A stretch of DNA of 64,000 bases from an uncultured Clostridia bacterium (GTDB taxonomy: Bacteria > Bacillota > Clostridia > Oscillospirales > Ruminococcaceae). Below the pieces are notes generated by a model. It made no database searches, was not told where the DNA came from, and saw nothing but the letters and a program-made list of their open reading frames with translations. Positions within the stretch are counted from its first letter, which is position 1. Each line of letters opens with the position of its first letter. Below, piece by piece: positions 17,282 through 26,779 of the stretch. The translations under genes were made by a program, and so were the position numbers. The stretch is from the NCBI GenBank assembly GCA_947629785.1, contig CANRFB010000001.1, positions 124,001 through 188,000 on the forward strand. The letters are read 5' to 3'.

Positions 17282-17926
17282 ATGAACGGCACATACGATA
17301 TATATTCGATAGGAATTATGACGGCGGTCATATCGTTCCTCGGATTTACGCTGGAAAATATCTGGCTGGCGTTCACAAAAGGATATATTGACAACAGGAA
17401 TATGAAATTCCCGTTTCTTTTCGGGTACGGTCTGCTCGTAACGGCAATGCACGTTCTCCTTGGAACGCCTGCCGAATTTTCGCTGAAATTATTCGGCGCA
17501 TTTAATTTGCCGAAAATATTGGGCAAGATATTGTATTTCCTGTCTGTAATGATAATAGTAAGCGCAGGCGAGATAGCCCTCGGAACATTTATGGAAAAGA
17601 CCTGCAAGATCGAATACTGGAACTATTCATGGATACCTTTACATCTGACAAAATACACATCTTTGCCTACAAGTATCGGATTTACCCTTGCAATATCGTT
17701 TTTTGAAGAATACTGTTTCTGCCCGCTGATGAATGTTATAACAGGCATTCCCCTTTCGTTTAAAATGCCGGCGGCAATAATTCTTGTGGGAATTATGACA
17801 GCCGATATGATATGCAGTTTCGCCGTAATGAAACGCGAAAAGAATTTCAATGTCAGATGGCGGATATGTCTGAACGACAGGCATTTTATTTTCCGTAAAA
17901 ATGATTCCGGATATAATAAAATATAA
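17282..17926 (+). CDS. Putative ABC-transporter type IV membrane protein (PF06541-like)
   Basis: 214 residues with about six TM helices. MTAVISFLGFTLENIWLAFTK and FPFLFGYGLLVTAMHVLLG resemble the family annotated as putative ABC transporter permease (CmpB-like), where F/Y-rich GYG and ENIW motifs recur. No ATPase is adjacent, so the transporter label is doubtful. It begins 18 bp after the DUF308 gene, with AAAGGAAA upstream. Confidence 0.65.
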   Translation: MNGTYDIYSIGIMTAVISFLGFTLENIWLAFTKGYIDNRNMKFPFLFGYGLLVTAMHVLLGTPAEFSLKLFGAFNLPKILGKILYFLSVMIIVSAGEIALGTFMEKTCKIEYWNYSWIPLHLTKYTSLPTSIGFTLAISFFEEYCFCPLMNVITGIPLSFKMPAAIILVGIMTADMICSFAVMKREKNFNVRWRICLNDRHFIFRKNDSGYNKI

Positions 17927-17932
17927 AAACAA

Positions 17933-17974
17933 AACCGTAAAATTCGGAATACATGAATTTTACGGTTATTTTTT
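17933..17974. terminator. Bidirectional terminator between convergent genes
   Basis: AACCGTAAAATTC pairs with GAATTTTACGGTT, with T-rich flank on the plus strand and A-rich flank giving T on the minus strand. Confidence 0.8.
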
Positions 17975-17982
17975 GAAAAATA

Positions 17983-19191
17983 TTAAAGATCAATAAAATA
18001 ATTCATTATGGACGGACCTTTTTCAATGTAAAGTCCCGTTTCCTTGGCTGTCTTTTCGGTGAATACGGGCTTGCCCTCTGCGGGAACGCTCTTTCTGTAG
18101 ATCATGAACGGAACAGCGTCGTTTGTGTGTGTCTTTAACGCCAACGGTGTGGGGTGGTCGGGAAGTATCATCAACTTGTAATCATCGTACTTTTCAAGTT
18201 CGGGAAGTATCGTTCCCAGAATTTCCTTGTCGATAATTTCAATTGACTTGACTTTATTATCAATTTCGTGTCTGTGTCCGCATTCGTCCGGGGCTTCAAC
18301 ATGAATGTAAACAAAGTCCTGACCGTTTGCAAGTTCCCTGACGGCGGCTTCCGCCTTACCCTTGAAGTTTGTATCAATATATCCGGTAGCGCCCTCGACA
18401 TTTACAATATTCATTCCTGAAAACTTTCCTATGCCTTTCAGAAGATCCACTGCGGAGATCATGGAAGCTTTCAGTCCGTGAAGTTTGAAGAAATTCTCTA
18501 AATTTGCACGTCTGCCCTCGCCCCAGAGCCAGATGCAGTTTGCAGGACGAAGTCCCCTTTCGATCCTTGCCTTATTGACAGGGTGATCTTTGAGTATATC
18601 CATGCTCTTTTTCATCATTTCAAGAAGTTTCTGCGCATTGGGGTGGTCGGGAATGTATTCCTTTATCTTTCTGCCTGTTATGTCGTGGGGAGGTGTAAGC
18701 ATTCCCAGATCAAGAGTTCCGTTGTGCCAGATAAGACAGTGACGGTAACTTACACCGCTGTAAAGTCTGAATTCGTCGTTGTCAAAGTGTGAAGCTAAAG
18801 TCTTTACAATTTCCTTTGCCTCCGCCGTGGAAATATCGTCTGCGCAGTAGTCAACCATGGTCTTGTCCTCGAAATCCGGTTCATCGGACAGAGTTACCAG
18901 ATTGCAGCGGAAAGACACATCATCAGGAAGCATATCAATTCCGATAGAACCCGCTTCCAACGGCGAACGACCCGTATAGCAGACAGCAGGATCATATCCC
19001 AGAACCGAAAGATTTGCAACGTCCGAACCGGGTTTCATTCCGTCAGCAACGGTCTTTACCAGACCTATCACCGACTTCTTTGCCAGAGCGTCCATATTGG
19101 GAGTTACCGACTTGCTCATGGGCGTTTCTCCGCCCAGTTCCTCAACGGGATAATCCGCCATTCCGTCACAAAGCAAAACAACATATTTCAT
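17983..19191 (-). CDS. apgM: Cofactor-independent phosphoglycerate mutase, ApgM type
   Basis: 402 residues. It belongs to the alkaline phosphatase superfamily: the metal-binding start VVLLCDGMADYPVEELGG and the GSDVANLSVLGYDP segment with the catalytic Ser are present. VHVEAPDECGHRHE and ILPDHPTPLALKTHTNDAVPF supply further metal ligands. It interconverts 3- and 2-phosphoglycerate in glycolysis and gluconeogenesis. ApgM is the archaeal-type enzyme, also common in Clostridia. The start has AAAGGAAG upstream. Confidence 0.92.
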   Translation of the reverse strand: MKYVVLLCDGMADYPVEELGGETPMSKSVTPNMDALAKKSVIGLVKTVADGMKPGSDVANLSVLGYDPAVCYTGRSPLEAGSIGIDMLPDDVSFRCNLVTLSDEPDFEDKTMVDYCADDISTAEAKEIVKTLASHFDNDEFRLYSGVSYRHCLIWHNGTLDLGMLTPPHDITGRKIKEYIPDHPNAQKLLEMMKKSMDILKDHPVNKARIERGLRPANCIWLWGEGRRANLENFFKLHGLKASMISAVDLLKGIGKFSGMNIVNVEGATGYIDTNFKGKAEAAVRELANGQDFVYIHVEAPDECGHRHEIDNKVKSIEIIDKEILGTILPELEKYDDYKLMILPDHPTPLALKTHTNDAVPFMIYRKSVPAEGKPVFTEKTAKETGLYIEKGPSIMNYFIDL

Positions 19192-19227
19192 AAAAATTAC
19201 TTCCTTTGTAAAAAATTAACTATACAA

Positions 19228-19256
19228 ATTCTATCACACTTAATCGGAAATTTCAA
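19228..19256 (-). promoter_or_regulatory. Promoter of apgM
   Basis: Minus-strand TTGAAA and TAGAAT with a 17-bp spacer, 37 bp upstream of the start codon. Confidence 0.7.
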
Positions 19257-19309
19257 CAATATTATGTTAATAATCAAATATAATACGTTGATATTTCCAC
19301 GGAAATAAA

Positions 19310-19894
19310 CTACTGTTCCGAATCCGCTTTTTCCTTTCCTGCGCTTTCGGAAATTTCCGCGGTTTCATTTTCTTCCGTTTTTTCGGGAACTTCGGTTTTT
19401 TTCACGACTTCGCCTATGGGAAGCGGCGTAAAATCAGGATAGCCTTTCAGTTCCGAAATTACCCTGTAAAACGGCAGCATGGAAAATTGCCGCAGGTGCA
19501 GATATATTCCGTAAACGGCAAACGGGATAATTATAAGCGACGGAATTCTCAAAGCTGATGCAACTATCAGCCCTGCTTGCAAAAGCATTTCTATAACAAT
19601 TGCCCACGGCTTCATGATCCCTGAAAATACCTCAATGACCGCAATAACAACAGCAATAACAGGCACAAATGCGGACATCTGCGGCAGCATTCTGCCCATA
19701 CGCAAAAGATACGGCATACCAAATATTGTATAGACCCCGTAAAACGCCATTACGGAAAACGCCAGAATCATTGTATACTTGAATGTGCGGTTTATTACGC
19801 CGTTTATCGCGTCCGCACAGTCACGCTTGTGGGCGTCGTCCAGAGCGGGAATATCTTTCGGCTCTACATTTATGCTTAGTCTGAATTTATCCAT
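19310..19894 (-). CDS. Membrane protein with acidic C-terminal tail, unknown function
   Basis: 194 residues from the ATG at 19894, which has GGAGG 5 bp upstream; the ATG at 19912 overlaps the previous stop but lacks a ribosome site. Four TM helices are likely between about residues 35 and 140 (MILAFSVMAFYGVYTIF, FVPVIAVVIAVIEVFSGI, and two more). An acidic Glu/Lys tail follows (VPEKTEENETAEISES). It partners with the gene just upstream. No family recognised. Confidence 0.65.
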   Translation of the reverse strand: MDKFRLSINVEPKDIPALDDAHKRDCADAINGVINRTFKYTMILAFSVMAFYGVYTIFGMPYLLRMGRMLPQMSAFVPVIAVVIAVIEVFSGIMKPWAIVIEMLLQAGLIVASALRIPSLIIIPFAVYGIYLHLRQFSMLPFYRVISELKGYPDFTPLPIGEVVKKTEVPEKTEENETAEISESAGKEKADSEQ

Positions 19895-19908
19895 ATCCGC
19901 CTCCGTTG

Positions 19909-20784
19909 TCATTCTGCTGTTTCAGCAGGGTTTATTTCGTTGTCATTAAGGTAATTATCCCATATTTCAAGGGCATTCTCGTAATTCTGCGTAAATTCCT
20001 TTTCGTTTATTCCGAAACCTGACTTCGGCGTTCTGAACGCTATGAACAGTTCATCGGAAAGTCCCTCATAGCCTATATCCTCCGCAAAATTCGTTCCGTT
20101 CAGCATATAACCTATATCTATGGCATTCTCATCATCGGGGTAAATTTCCCGCATATCCGCAAGAACGCCCTCGGTAATTCCCATAGCTTCGCAGACTTGG
20201 CGGTTTCCTATAACCATAATTGACTCCCCAGCCTGAAATTCCGCCACAAGCTTTGTTCTTCCCGCTTGGTCATAGTAGGAAACCTCGTCGCTGTCCGCAG
20301 GAAGATAACTTACACGCACGTAAATTTCCCCATCGCCGTTAAAATCGGGACAGTACCGTTCAAAAACCTTTTCCATATCCTCGGTAATGTAGTTAAACTC
20401 ATCGTCCGCGGCAATTATCATTACCGCCGCATCGGGGTATACCGTGGAAAGGTAGTCGTACGCAAGGAATATCACAAGCGCCGCAAACAGCGTTCCGAAA
20501 ATAACATACCACTTGTTATGGTAAAAGAAATTGCTTATCTTTTCCCATATTGTATAGTGCTTTTCCGCCTTTTCCTCGTGAGGGATCTCCTCCTCGGAAA
20601 TAACGCCCTGCTTCAATTTAAGAAGTTCAAGTCTGTCCTGACGGAGCTTTTCAGCGTAAGCTTCACGGGCTTTGCGTTCCTTTTCCGCCTGACGAGCCTG
20701 ACGTTCCGCTTCTTCGGCTTCTTCGCGGGCGTTTATCTCCTGATAGACCTGCAATATTGACTTGCCTTTTTCCTTTTTTGGCAT
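19909..20784 (-). CDS. Single-pass membrane protein with N-terminal coiled coil, unknown function
   Basis: 291 residues. A long charged helix (AREEAEEAERQARQAEKERK) covers about residues 17-60, a TM helix (VIFGTLFAALVIFLAYDYL) about 93-112, and an extracytoplasmic domain the remainder. The C-terminal domain has an Asp-rich DFNGDGEIYVRV stretch like a single EF-hand loop, which might bind calcium. It sits between lysS and a small membrane protein on the same strand. No family recognised. Confidence 0.7.
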   Translation of the reverse strand: MPKKEKGKSILQVYQEINAREEAEEAERQARQAEKERKAREAYAEKLRQDRLELLKLKQGVISEEEIPHEEKAEKHYTIWEKISNFFYHNKWYVIFGTLFAALVIFLAYDYLSTVYPDAAVMIIAADDEFNYITEDMEKVFERYCPDFNGDGEIYVRVSYLPADSDEVSYYDQAGRTKLVAEFQAGESIMVIGNRQVCEAMGITEGVLADMREIYPDDENAIDIGYMLNGTNFAEDIGYEGLSDELFIAFRTPKSGFGINEKEFTQNYENALEIWDNYLNDNEINPAETAE

Positions 20785-20808
20785 GAAAATTTTCCTCTCA
20801 AAGACACA

Positions 20809-20832
20809 GGGGGACAGCCAAAGCCGTCCCCC
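20809..20832 (-). other. Intergenic hairpin downstream of lysS
   Basis: On the minus strand GGGGGACGGC and GCTGTCCCCC form a 10-bp stem with a TTTG loop. No T-run follows, so it is more likely a processing or stability element than a terminator. Confidence 0.55.
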
Positions 20833-20841
20833 TTGATAATG

Positions 20842-22422
20842 TTATTGTTCCAGCGGCTTCATTGTGGGGAACAGCAGAACGTCCCTAATGGACGCGCTGT
20901 CCGTAAGAAGCATTACCAATCTGTCCAGACCAAATCCCAGTCCGCCCGTAGGAGGCATACCGTATTCAAGCGCGGTAACAAAATCCTCGTCCACGGAAGC
21001 ATTTGCGCCCTGAGCGCGCTTTGCTTCCGCCTGCTTTACAAAACGTTCCCTCTGGTCGATGGGATCGTTCAGTTCCGAGAAAGCGTTGCCCATTTCACGG
21101 CGATAGATAAAATATTCAAATCTTTCGGTGAAAGCGGGGTCGGAGGGCTTTCTCTTTGCAAGAGGCGAATTTTCCACAGGATAGTCGTATATAATAGTCG
21201 GCTGAATAAGTTTATCCTCCACGAACGCGTCAAAGAACGCAATAAGAACGTGTCCCTTTGTGGCGGAATCGCCCTCCTCCACTTCAACGCCCTTTGCCTT
21301 TGCGCAGGCTCTTGCGGCGGCATCATCCGCCCAGTCGTTGTAGTCAACGCCTGCGTATTCCTTGACGGCTTCAATCATTGTAAGGCGTTTCCACGGGGAT
21401 GCCATGTCAATTTCCGTTCCCTGATAGGAAATAACGCCCTTGCCGCAAATTTTCAGGGTAAGTTCGCGGTACATTTCCTCGATAAGGTCCATCATGCCTA
21501 TATAATCGGTATAAGCCTGATACATTTCAATAGTAGTAAACTCGGGGTTATGGGAAGTATCCATGCCCTCGTTGCGGAAAATTCTTCCCACCTCGTATAC
21601 TCTGTCAAAACCGCCCACAATAAGACGTTTCAGATAAAGTTCCGTTTCAATGCGAAGATACATATCAATATCAAGAGCATTGTGGTGCGTCTTGAACGGT
21701 CTTGCAGCAGCGCCTATTTCCAGAGTATGGAGAACGGGCGTATCAACTTCCAGATAGCCTCTGCTGTCGAGGAAATCCCGTATTTCGCGGAGTATTCTGC
21801 TGCGGTTTATGAAAGTCTGCTTTACTTCGGGATTGCAGATAAGATCAACATATCTCTGACGGTAACGCATATCCTGATCTTTAAGACCGTGCCACTTTTC
21901 GGGCAGGGGCAGCAGAGATTTTGACAGAAGTTCTATCTTCTGCGCGTGAACGGAAATTTCACCCTTGCGCGTTCTGAAAACATAGCCCTCCACGCCGATA
22001 ATATCGCCTATATCCCACTTCTTGAACTCGGCAAAAACGTCCTCGCCCACGTCGTTCATGCGGACATAGACCTGCATACGGTCGCTTCCGTCGCGGACGT
22101 CAATGAAGTTCGCCTTGCCCATATCACGCCATGACATGATACGTCCCGCAATCTTTACGGTAATTCTTGCGGCTTCAAGAGCGGCTTTTTTCTTTTCCTC
22201 GTCATCGCCGCATTCCGCGATTATCTTGGCTTCCGATTCCTCGTAAGCCTTGCGGATATCGGCGTTCAGAGCGGTAACGTCATACTTTGTGATCTCATAG
22301 GGATTTTGTCCCTTGGCTTTAAGTTCGTCAAGCTTTTCAATGCGTATCTTCTTGAGAATATTTATATCCTGTTCGGTCTGTTCCTCCTCTGGAACAGCAT
22401 TCATCTGATTTTCTTCGGACAT
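20842..22422 (-). CDS. lysS: Lysyl-tRNA synthetase, class II
   Basis: 526 residues, slightly longer than the usual 490-500 because of an acidic N-terminal extension (MNAVPEEEQTEQDINILKK). The OB-fold anticodon domain spans about 60-170 (GRIMSWRDMGKANFIDVRD). Class II motif 2 is in VYEVGRIFRNEGMDTSHNPEF and motif 3 in GGLGFGLDRLVMLLT. It charges tRNA-Lys. It starts 18 bp after greA, a gene pairing that is common in Firmicutes. Confidence 0.96.
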   Translation of the reverse strand: MSEENQMNAVPEEEQTEQDINILKKIRIEKLDELKAKGQNPYEITKYDVTALNADIRKAYEESEAKIIAECGDDEEKKKAALEAARITVKIAGRIMSWRDMGKANFIDVRDGSDRMQVYVRMNDVGEDVFAEFKKWDIGDIIGVEGYVFRTRKGEISVHAQKIELLSKSLLPLPEKWHGLKDQDMRYRQRYVDLICNPEVKQTFINRSRILREIRDFLDSRGYLEVDTPVLHTLEIGAAARPFKTHHNALDIDMYLRIETELYLKRLIVGGFDRVYEVGRIFRNEGMDTSHNPEFTTIEMYQAYTDYIGMMDLIEEMYRELTLKICGKGVISYQGTEIDMASPWKRLTMIEAVKEYAGVDYNDWADDAAARACAKAKGVEVEEGDSATKGHVLIAFFDAFVEDKLIQPTIIYDYPVENSPLAKRKPSDPAFTERFEYFIYRREMGNAFSELNDPIDQRERFVKQAEAKRAQGANASVDEDFVTALEYGMPPTGGLGFGLDRLVMLLTDSASIRDVLLFPTMKPLEQ

Positions 22423-22440
22423 CTTTTTCTATCCTTTCTG

Positions 22441-22917
22441 TTACTTTCCTATAGCAAGAATTTCCATTCTTATAACGCCGATAGGCGCTTCAACTTCGAT
22501 AACGTCTCCTACTTTCTTTTTAAGGGCGGCGATACCTATGGGCGCGTCCTCGGAAATTTTGTTATTTTCGGGGTCTGCCTCGGTAGAACCAACTATTTGC
22601 AGTGTCATTTCCTCATCAAGTTCAAGGTCTTTCAGAGTTACCACAGAACCCACGCCTACTTCATCGTTGGAAAGTTCGGATTCGTCAACAACAAGAGCGT
22701 TGGCGATAGTGAGTTCCAGTTCCTGTATCCTTGCTTCCAGAATACCCTGTTCGTTCTTAGCCTCGTCATACTCGGCGTTTTCGGAAAGGTCGCCGAAAGC
22801 TCTTGCTTCTTTAAGTTTCTGGGCGACTTCCGCGCGGCGCACGGTAATAAGATATTCCAGCTCATCTTCAAGCTTTTTATAGCCCTCCGCGGACATTCTG
22901 ACTTTTTTTACAGCCAT
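22441..22917 (-). CDS. greA: Transcription elongation factor GreA
   Basis: 158 residues from the ATG at 22917 (MAVKKVRMSAEGYKKLEDEL), with AAAGGAA upstream; the ATG at 22935 lacks a ribosome site. The N-terminal coiled coil has the acidic tip (LSENAEYDEAKNEQG) that reaches into RNA polymerase and stimulates cleavage of backtracked transcripts. The C-terminal FKBP-like domain follows. It heads the greA-lysS transcript. Confidence 0.95.
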   Translation of the reverse strand: MAVKKVRMSAEGYKKLEDELEYLITVRRAEVAQKLKEARAFGDLSENAEYDEAKNEQGILEARIQELELTIANALVVDESELSNDEVGVGSVVTLKDLELDEEMTLQIVGSTEADPENNKISEDAPIGIAALKKKVGDVIEVEAPIGVIRMEILAIGK

Positions 22918-22967
22918 GGTATCAATTCCTTTCATTATCTGAAATAAAAAACATATCCTAAAATTCT

Positions 22968-22996
22968 ATTATATAGTATATTTCCCCTGTTGTCAA
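22968..22996 (-). promoter_or_regulatory. Promoter of greA-lysS
   Basis: Minus-strand TTGACA and TATAAT with a 17-bp spacer, 51 bp upstream of the greA ATG. Confidence 0.85.
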
Positions 22997-23085
22997 TAGT
23001 GATTTCCCAAAAGTATGGAAATTCCCGATAGTAAATTTTTTGTGAACGATAACGGCGAAACTTTTTTAAAGTCCCGCCGTCTTTC

Positions 23086-23703
23086 TTATCTTATAAAATG
23101 CGTCGGAGTCCACGGTTCTTTCCGGGGAATACCATACTTTTCCCTGCCAAGCTCAATGCATCTCATAAGAAATACCATATTCCGCGCAAGAACGCGCATG
23201 GTCTGCTTTCCCTCCTCATCAAGTTCCGCATCGCCCTTTTCACGTCCGTGAATACAATTCCAGTATTGGCTGGAAGCTATCGGCATATTTGCAATCGTGA
23301 AGTATTTATTCAGTTCGTCAAAAGTTGCCGAACAGCCGCCGCGCCTTGCGCAAACAACACTTGCGCCGACTTTCATGGTCTTGTCAAAGCCCGTGCTGTA
23401 GAAAAGTCTGTCCAGAAACGCAATCAGCGTCGCATTTGCGGAAGCGTAATAAACGGGACTTGCAACGATAAGTCCGTCCGCTTTCTCAAATTTCGGAGCA
23501 GTTTCGTTCACAATGTCGTTGAACGCGCATCTGCCGTTCTTGGAACAGCTTCCGCAGGCGATACAGCCGCGTATATCCATATTTCCTATCTGTAAAGTTT
23601 CAAACCCGACATTTTCCTCTTTGAAAATGTTTTCTATCTCGCGGACAGCAATACTTGTATTTCCGTCTTTTCTCGGACTGCCGTTAATAATAAGTACCTG
23701 CAT
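23086..23703 (-). CDS. NADPH-dependent FMN reductase / iron-sulfur flavoprotein family
   Basis: 205 residues from the ATG at 23703, with AGGAGG upstream. The flavodoxin-like FMN loop is VLIINGSPRKDGNTSIAV at the N-terminus. A Cys-rich segment (CIACGSCSKNGRC) near residues 48-60 is where related clostridial iron-sulfur flavoproteins bind a [4Fe-4S] cluster. ASPVYYASANATLIAFLDR is the typical second FMN-contact region. Probably an electron-transfer protein in the cytosol; the partner is unknown. Confidence 0.85.
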   Translation of the reverse strand: MQVLIINGSPRKDGNTSIAVREIENIFKEENVGFETLQIGNMDIRGCIACGSCSKNGRCAFNDIVNETAPKFEKADGLIVASPVYYASANATLIAFLDRLFYSTGFDKTMKVGASVVCARRGGCSATFDELNKYFTIANMPIASSQYWNCIHGREKGDAELDEEGKQTMRVLARNMVFLMRCIELGREKYGIPRKEPWTPTHFIR

Positions 23704-23722
23704 AAAAATTCCTCCTGACAAT

Positions 23723-23752
23723 GTTCTTCCCCGTTCAGAGACGGGGAAGAAC
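23723..23752 (-). other. Intergenic hairpin without T-run
   Basis: GTTCTTCCCCGT and ACGGGGAAGAAC form a perfect 12-bp stem between the EAL gene stop and the flavoprotein ribosome site. It lacks a T-run, so it may set the ratio of the two messages rather than end transcription. Confidence 0.55.
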
Positions 23753-23755
23753 AGT

Positions 23756-26700
23756 TTATTTTGATTTGATATTGTAACCCACGGGCAGATATACCGTTAT
23801 GAAATCCTCTCCCGGCGCAGGGTCGGCGGAGTATGTATACTCGCTTCCGCCGTAAACTATAGACTGCCTGAAACTGTTGGTCGTATCTATGCGGCGTTTT
23901 TCAAGCGGGTCGCCGAAAGGACTTACCGAACGTATCTCCTCTATGCTGTCAGTGAATATATTTCCGCTGTGAATAACGGTCTTGCCGTTTTTCGTGCCTA
24001 TAGGCAGTTCATTTCCAGAAGCTATATGAATATTGAAAACACCATTTATAATAGTAATGGTCTCCGAACCGAAAGCATCGCCTATACCTACAGCGGTGTT
24101 ACCCTCACATACAAGGTCGAAGTAACCCGAATTTATGGAAATATCCGTCTTGCCGCCCATAGCACCTATGGCAACGGAATTCTTGGCATGAATTGCAAGG
24201 TCATAATTTCCGTCCTGTATGGAAACAAGTCCGCTGCCGTTTTCAAGCGTTCCGATAACGCAGCAGTTATCTCCTGAACAATCGGCTGTAATATCCGCCT
24301 TACATTCAATGGAAACCGTTCCGTTCTTTGAACCTACAGCCACAACGCTCTGTCCGGAACTTTCAAAGCCGATTTTCGTGTCGTATATCTTAATATTGGA
24401 ATTTCCTGAAATTACGCCTATTCCAACGACCGAAGCGCCGCGGAGATTTGCGGAGATCTCCCCTCTTACTATTTCGATAGAGGAATCCTTTCCGCCGACG
24501 CCGCCGCCTATTCCGACGATACTGTCGCCCTTTGAAGTAATATTAAGGTCGCCGTCCATATCAAGCAGAAGCTTTCCGAAATCCTGCTGACAGCCGCCGC
24601 CAAGGATAACGCCGTTGTTTCCCGCAGCGTCTATGTTCAGACTGCCGTTTCCCGAAAGGATAAATCTGCTCGTTTCGGGAACGCGTATTCCCTCATAGGA
24701 GAAATAGCAGCTTCCTGCGGTATTTAGCATTACTTCGCAGTTCTTACCGAGGGTAAGCACGGGACCGTCCATTCCGTCAAAGTTGACGTTGTTGATATTG
24801 ATAGTGCCGTTATAACCGTCCTCACAGATTATCCGCATATTTATGGAACGTGTAGGTTCGCCCACTATGGAAACGGGCGAAGTCTTTACGTTTATATCCG
24901 TATAGCCGCGAACCGCAAGGGCAACAGCGTCAACGGGTTCCTGAGTATCAAGGACAAATGTCTTTCTTGCGTAACCCACGCTCTTGATATTAATGTCAAG
25001 TATTTCGTTTTTGATGTCTGCCGGAATGTCCAGAAGCAGCACCGCATTAGGCTTACTGGTGTAGTAACCCTGTATAAGGTCAACGCCGAGAGTTATTACC
25101 GACTCCAATTCTCCGCGGGTCTCAACACCCTCTGCAAGGACTTTTATGCCGTGCTTTTTGGCAAATGTTATCATGTTCCCCACAAGGAGTTGTTTGCTGC
25201 TGTCCGTGTCTATCCCGCTGAGAAGTGAGCGATCTATCTTTATATAGTCGGGCTTTATGGTAATAAGCGAGGATTCGTTGGCATAGCCTGTGCCGTAATC
25301 GTCCAAAGCTATCTGAGCGCGTTTTTCCTTATATCTGCGGCGCAGAATATCAATATTTTCCTGCGAAATCTGGCAGCCCTCGGTCACTTCTACGACTAAC
25401 TTATCGAAAATTCCGCTGTATTCGTCGAATATCCTGTGATAGTCCGATTCGGGCAGCAGACAGTTCGGTATGCTGTTTACAAAAAGCTTTCTGCTGCGGA
25501 AAATATCCTGATTTTCCGAAAGAAATGCAATAGTATTCGAGAAAGTCAGCTTTTCTATTTCCGCGGTCATGCCTTGTTTTTCCGCAATTCCTATGGTTTC
25601 CAGCGGCGAAAGCTTTATTCCGCTTATTTCCTCGGGGCGCATAAGCGCCTCGTAAGCGAAAATTTCACCCGTACACGCATCGACAATAGGCTGGAAATTG
25701 TAGCGTATGCGATTTTCGCCTATGACCGTATTGAAAACCTGTATTTTCTTGAAATCATATGCGCTGGTAGCATAACTTTCATTATCGAAAGCAACAGGCG
25801 TTCCCGAAGAAGAACTCTTGGCGTTGTACGCCGCATAAGCCGATGAAGCCAGCATATTTCCCGCGTCCGTTTCCTCGCCGTCAAAGACCGCATAACCGCA
25901 GTAGATACGCGCATAGCCCGAACCCTCACCGCCGAGTGCTTCTTCCGCACTTGCAAGAAGTTTATCGGCGTACTTTTTGCAGCCCTCGTCGTAAATATCC
26001 GTAAGCAGCACGCTGAATTCGTTCGTAGCGGTCCTTCCCGCAAATATGTTGTGAGGATTTTCGTAACGCTTTATGGCGGCGGCAATTTTGGCAATTACCT
26101 TGTCGGCAGCTTCCGTGCCGTTAAAAGAAATTACCTTGTCGATTCCGCTTACAAGCAGTGTTACAAGTCCCACAGTTCCGTATTCCGTAACAGCCACCGA
26201 GCGCACTTTTGAAATAAACGCGTCGCGACAAAGCAGTCCGGTATCGCTGTCATAATATTTAAGGCTCTTTATGATATTTTTGCAGGAAACAAACTCCGAC
26301 ACGTCCGTTATCATTGTGAATTCACATTCGGGTGTATCTATCGTCCTGACTCTGAACCATACTTCCGGCTTTGCTGACATATAGACATTTTCAGCCGTAT
26401 CGCAAGGGCAAGCCGTAAGTTCGGAAATAAGCTTCTTGAGGTCGGTCCCGTCCATAACGCTGCTTGCCACGTCAATTCCGGTTATTTCCGTAAATCTGCC
26501 TGTTATGTAAGCTTCATCGCTTTTCTTGTCATATCTTATTTCGGCATAGCCGTTAAGGTTTTCCGTAAGCTTTTCGACAGCGTTTATCCTGTTTCTTGCA
26601 GCGGTGAAAAGATAATTCAGCAGCATAAACAATCCTACAGTCACAACAATTGACGCCGTTATGACCGCTCCCTTATAGGCTTCGGAAAATGCCGCAACGA

Positions 26701-26779
26701 AAACAGCCGCAATAAGCAGAATTACCCCTACATAAGAAAGTATAATAAATAAATCAAATTTCTTTTTCCTGTTTTTCAT
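23756..26779 (-). CDS. Membrane GGDEF (degenerate)-EAL protein with C-terminal beta-helix-like repeats
   Basis: 1007 residues. Two N-terminal TM helices (about 11-60) form a hairpin, leaving the rest in the cytosol. A GGDEF domain (about 180-335) is degenerate: the signature region reads RTATNEFSVLL. An EAL domain (about 345-590) keeps EALMRPEE, VEVTEGC, LDDYGTGYANESSL, KIDRSLL, AEGVET and QGYYTSKP, so it should hydrolyse cyclic di-GMP. Residues about 650-960 are Gly/Asn-rich repeats such as NNGVILGGGC, DSIVGIGGGVG and GASVVGIG at roughly 27-40 residue spacing. They look like a right-handed beta-helix, as in carbohydrate-binding DUF4353-like modules. Such modules are normally extracellular, so fusion to a cytosolic EAL is odd. 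Confidence 0.85.
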   Translation of the reverse strand: MKNRKKKFDLFIILSYVGVILLIAAVFVAAFSEAYKGAVITASIVVTVGLFMLLNYLFTAARNRINAVEKLTENLNGYAEIRYDKKSDEAYITGRFTEITGIDVASSVMDGTDLKKLISELTACPCDTAENVYMSAKPEVWFRVRTIDTPECEFTMITDVSEFVSCKNIIKSLKYYDSDTGLLCRDAFISKVRSVAVTEYGTVGLVTLLVSGIDKVISFNGTEAADKVIAKIAAAIKRYENPHNIFAGRTATNEFSVLLTDIYDEGCKKYADKLLASAEEALGGEGSGYARIYCGYAVFDGEETDAGNMLASSAYAAYNAKSSSSGTPVAFDNESYATSAYDFKKIQVFNTVIGENRIRYNFQPIVDACTGEIFAYEALMRPEEISGIKLSPLETIGIAEKQGMTAEIEKLTFSNTIAFLSENQDIFRSRKLFVNSIPNCLLPESDYHRIFDEYSGIFDKLVVEVTEGCQISQENIDILRRRYKEKRAQIALDDYGTGYANESSLITIKPDYIKIDRSLLSGIDTDSSKQLLVGNMITFAKKHGIKVLAEGVETRGELESVITLGVDLIQGYYTSKPNAVLLLDIPADIKNEILDINIKSVGYARKTFVLDTQEPVDAVALAVRGYTDINVKTSPVSIVGEPTRSINMRIICEDGYNGTININNVNFDGMDGPVLTLGKNCEVMLNTAGSCYFSYEGIRVPETSRFILSGNGSLNIDAAGNNGVILGGGCQQDFGKLLLDMDGDLNITSKGDSIVGIGGGVGGKDSSIEIVRGEISANLRGASVVGIGVISGNSNIKIYDTKIGFESSGQSVVAVGSKNGTVSIECKADITADCSGDNCCVIGTLENGSGLVSIQDGNYDLAIHAKNSVAIGAMGGKTDISINSGYFDLVCEGNTAVGIGDAFGSETITIINGVFNIHIASGNELPIGTKNGKTVIHSGNIFTDSIEEIRSVSPFGDPLEKRRIDTTNSFRQSIVYGGSEYTYSADPAPGEDFITVYLPVGYNIKSK

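Noticed and set aside
20833-21924. 363-codon plus-strand frame opposite lysS
   Set aside because: Shadow of the lysS coding sequence; no own start signals or recognisable motifs.
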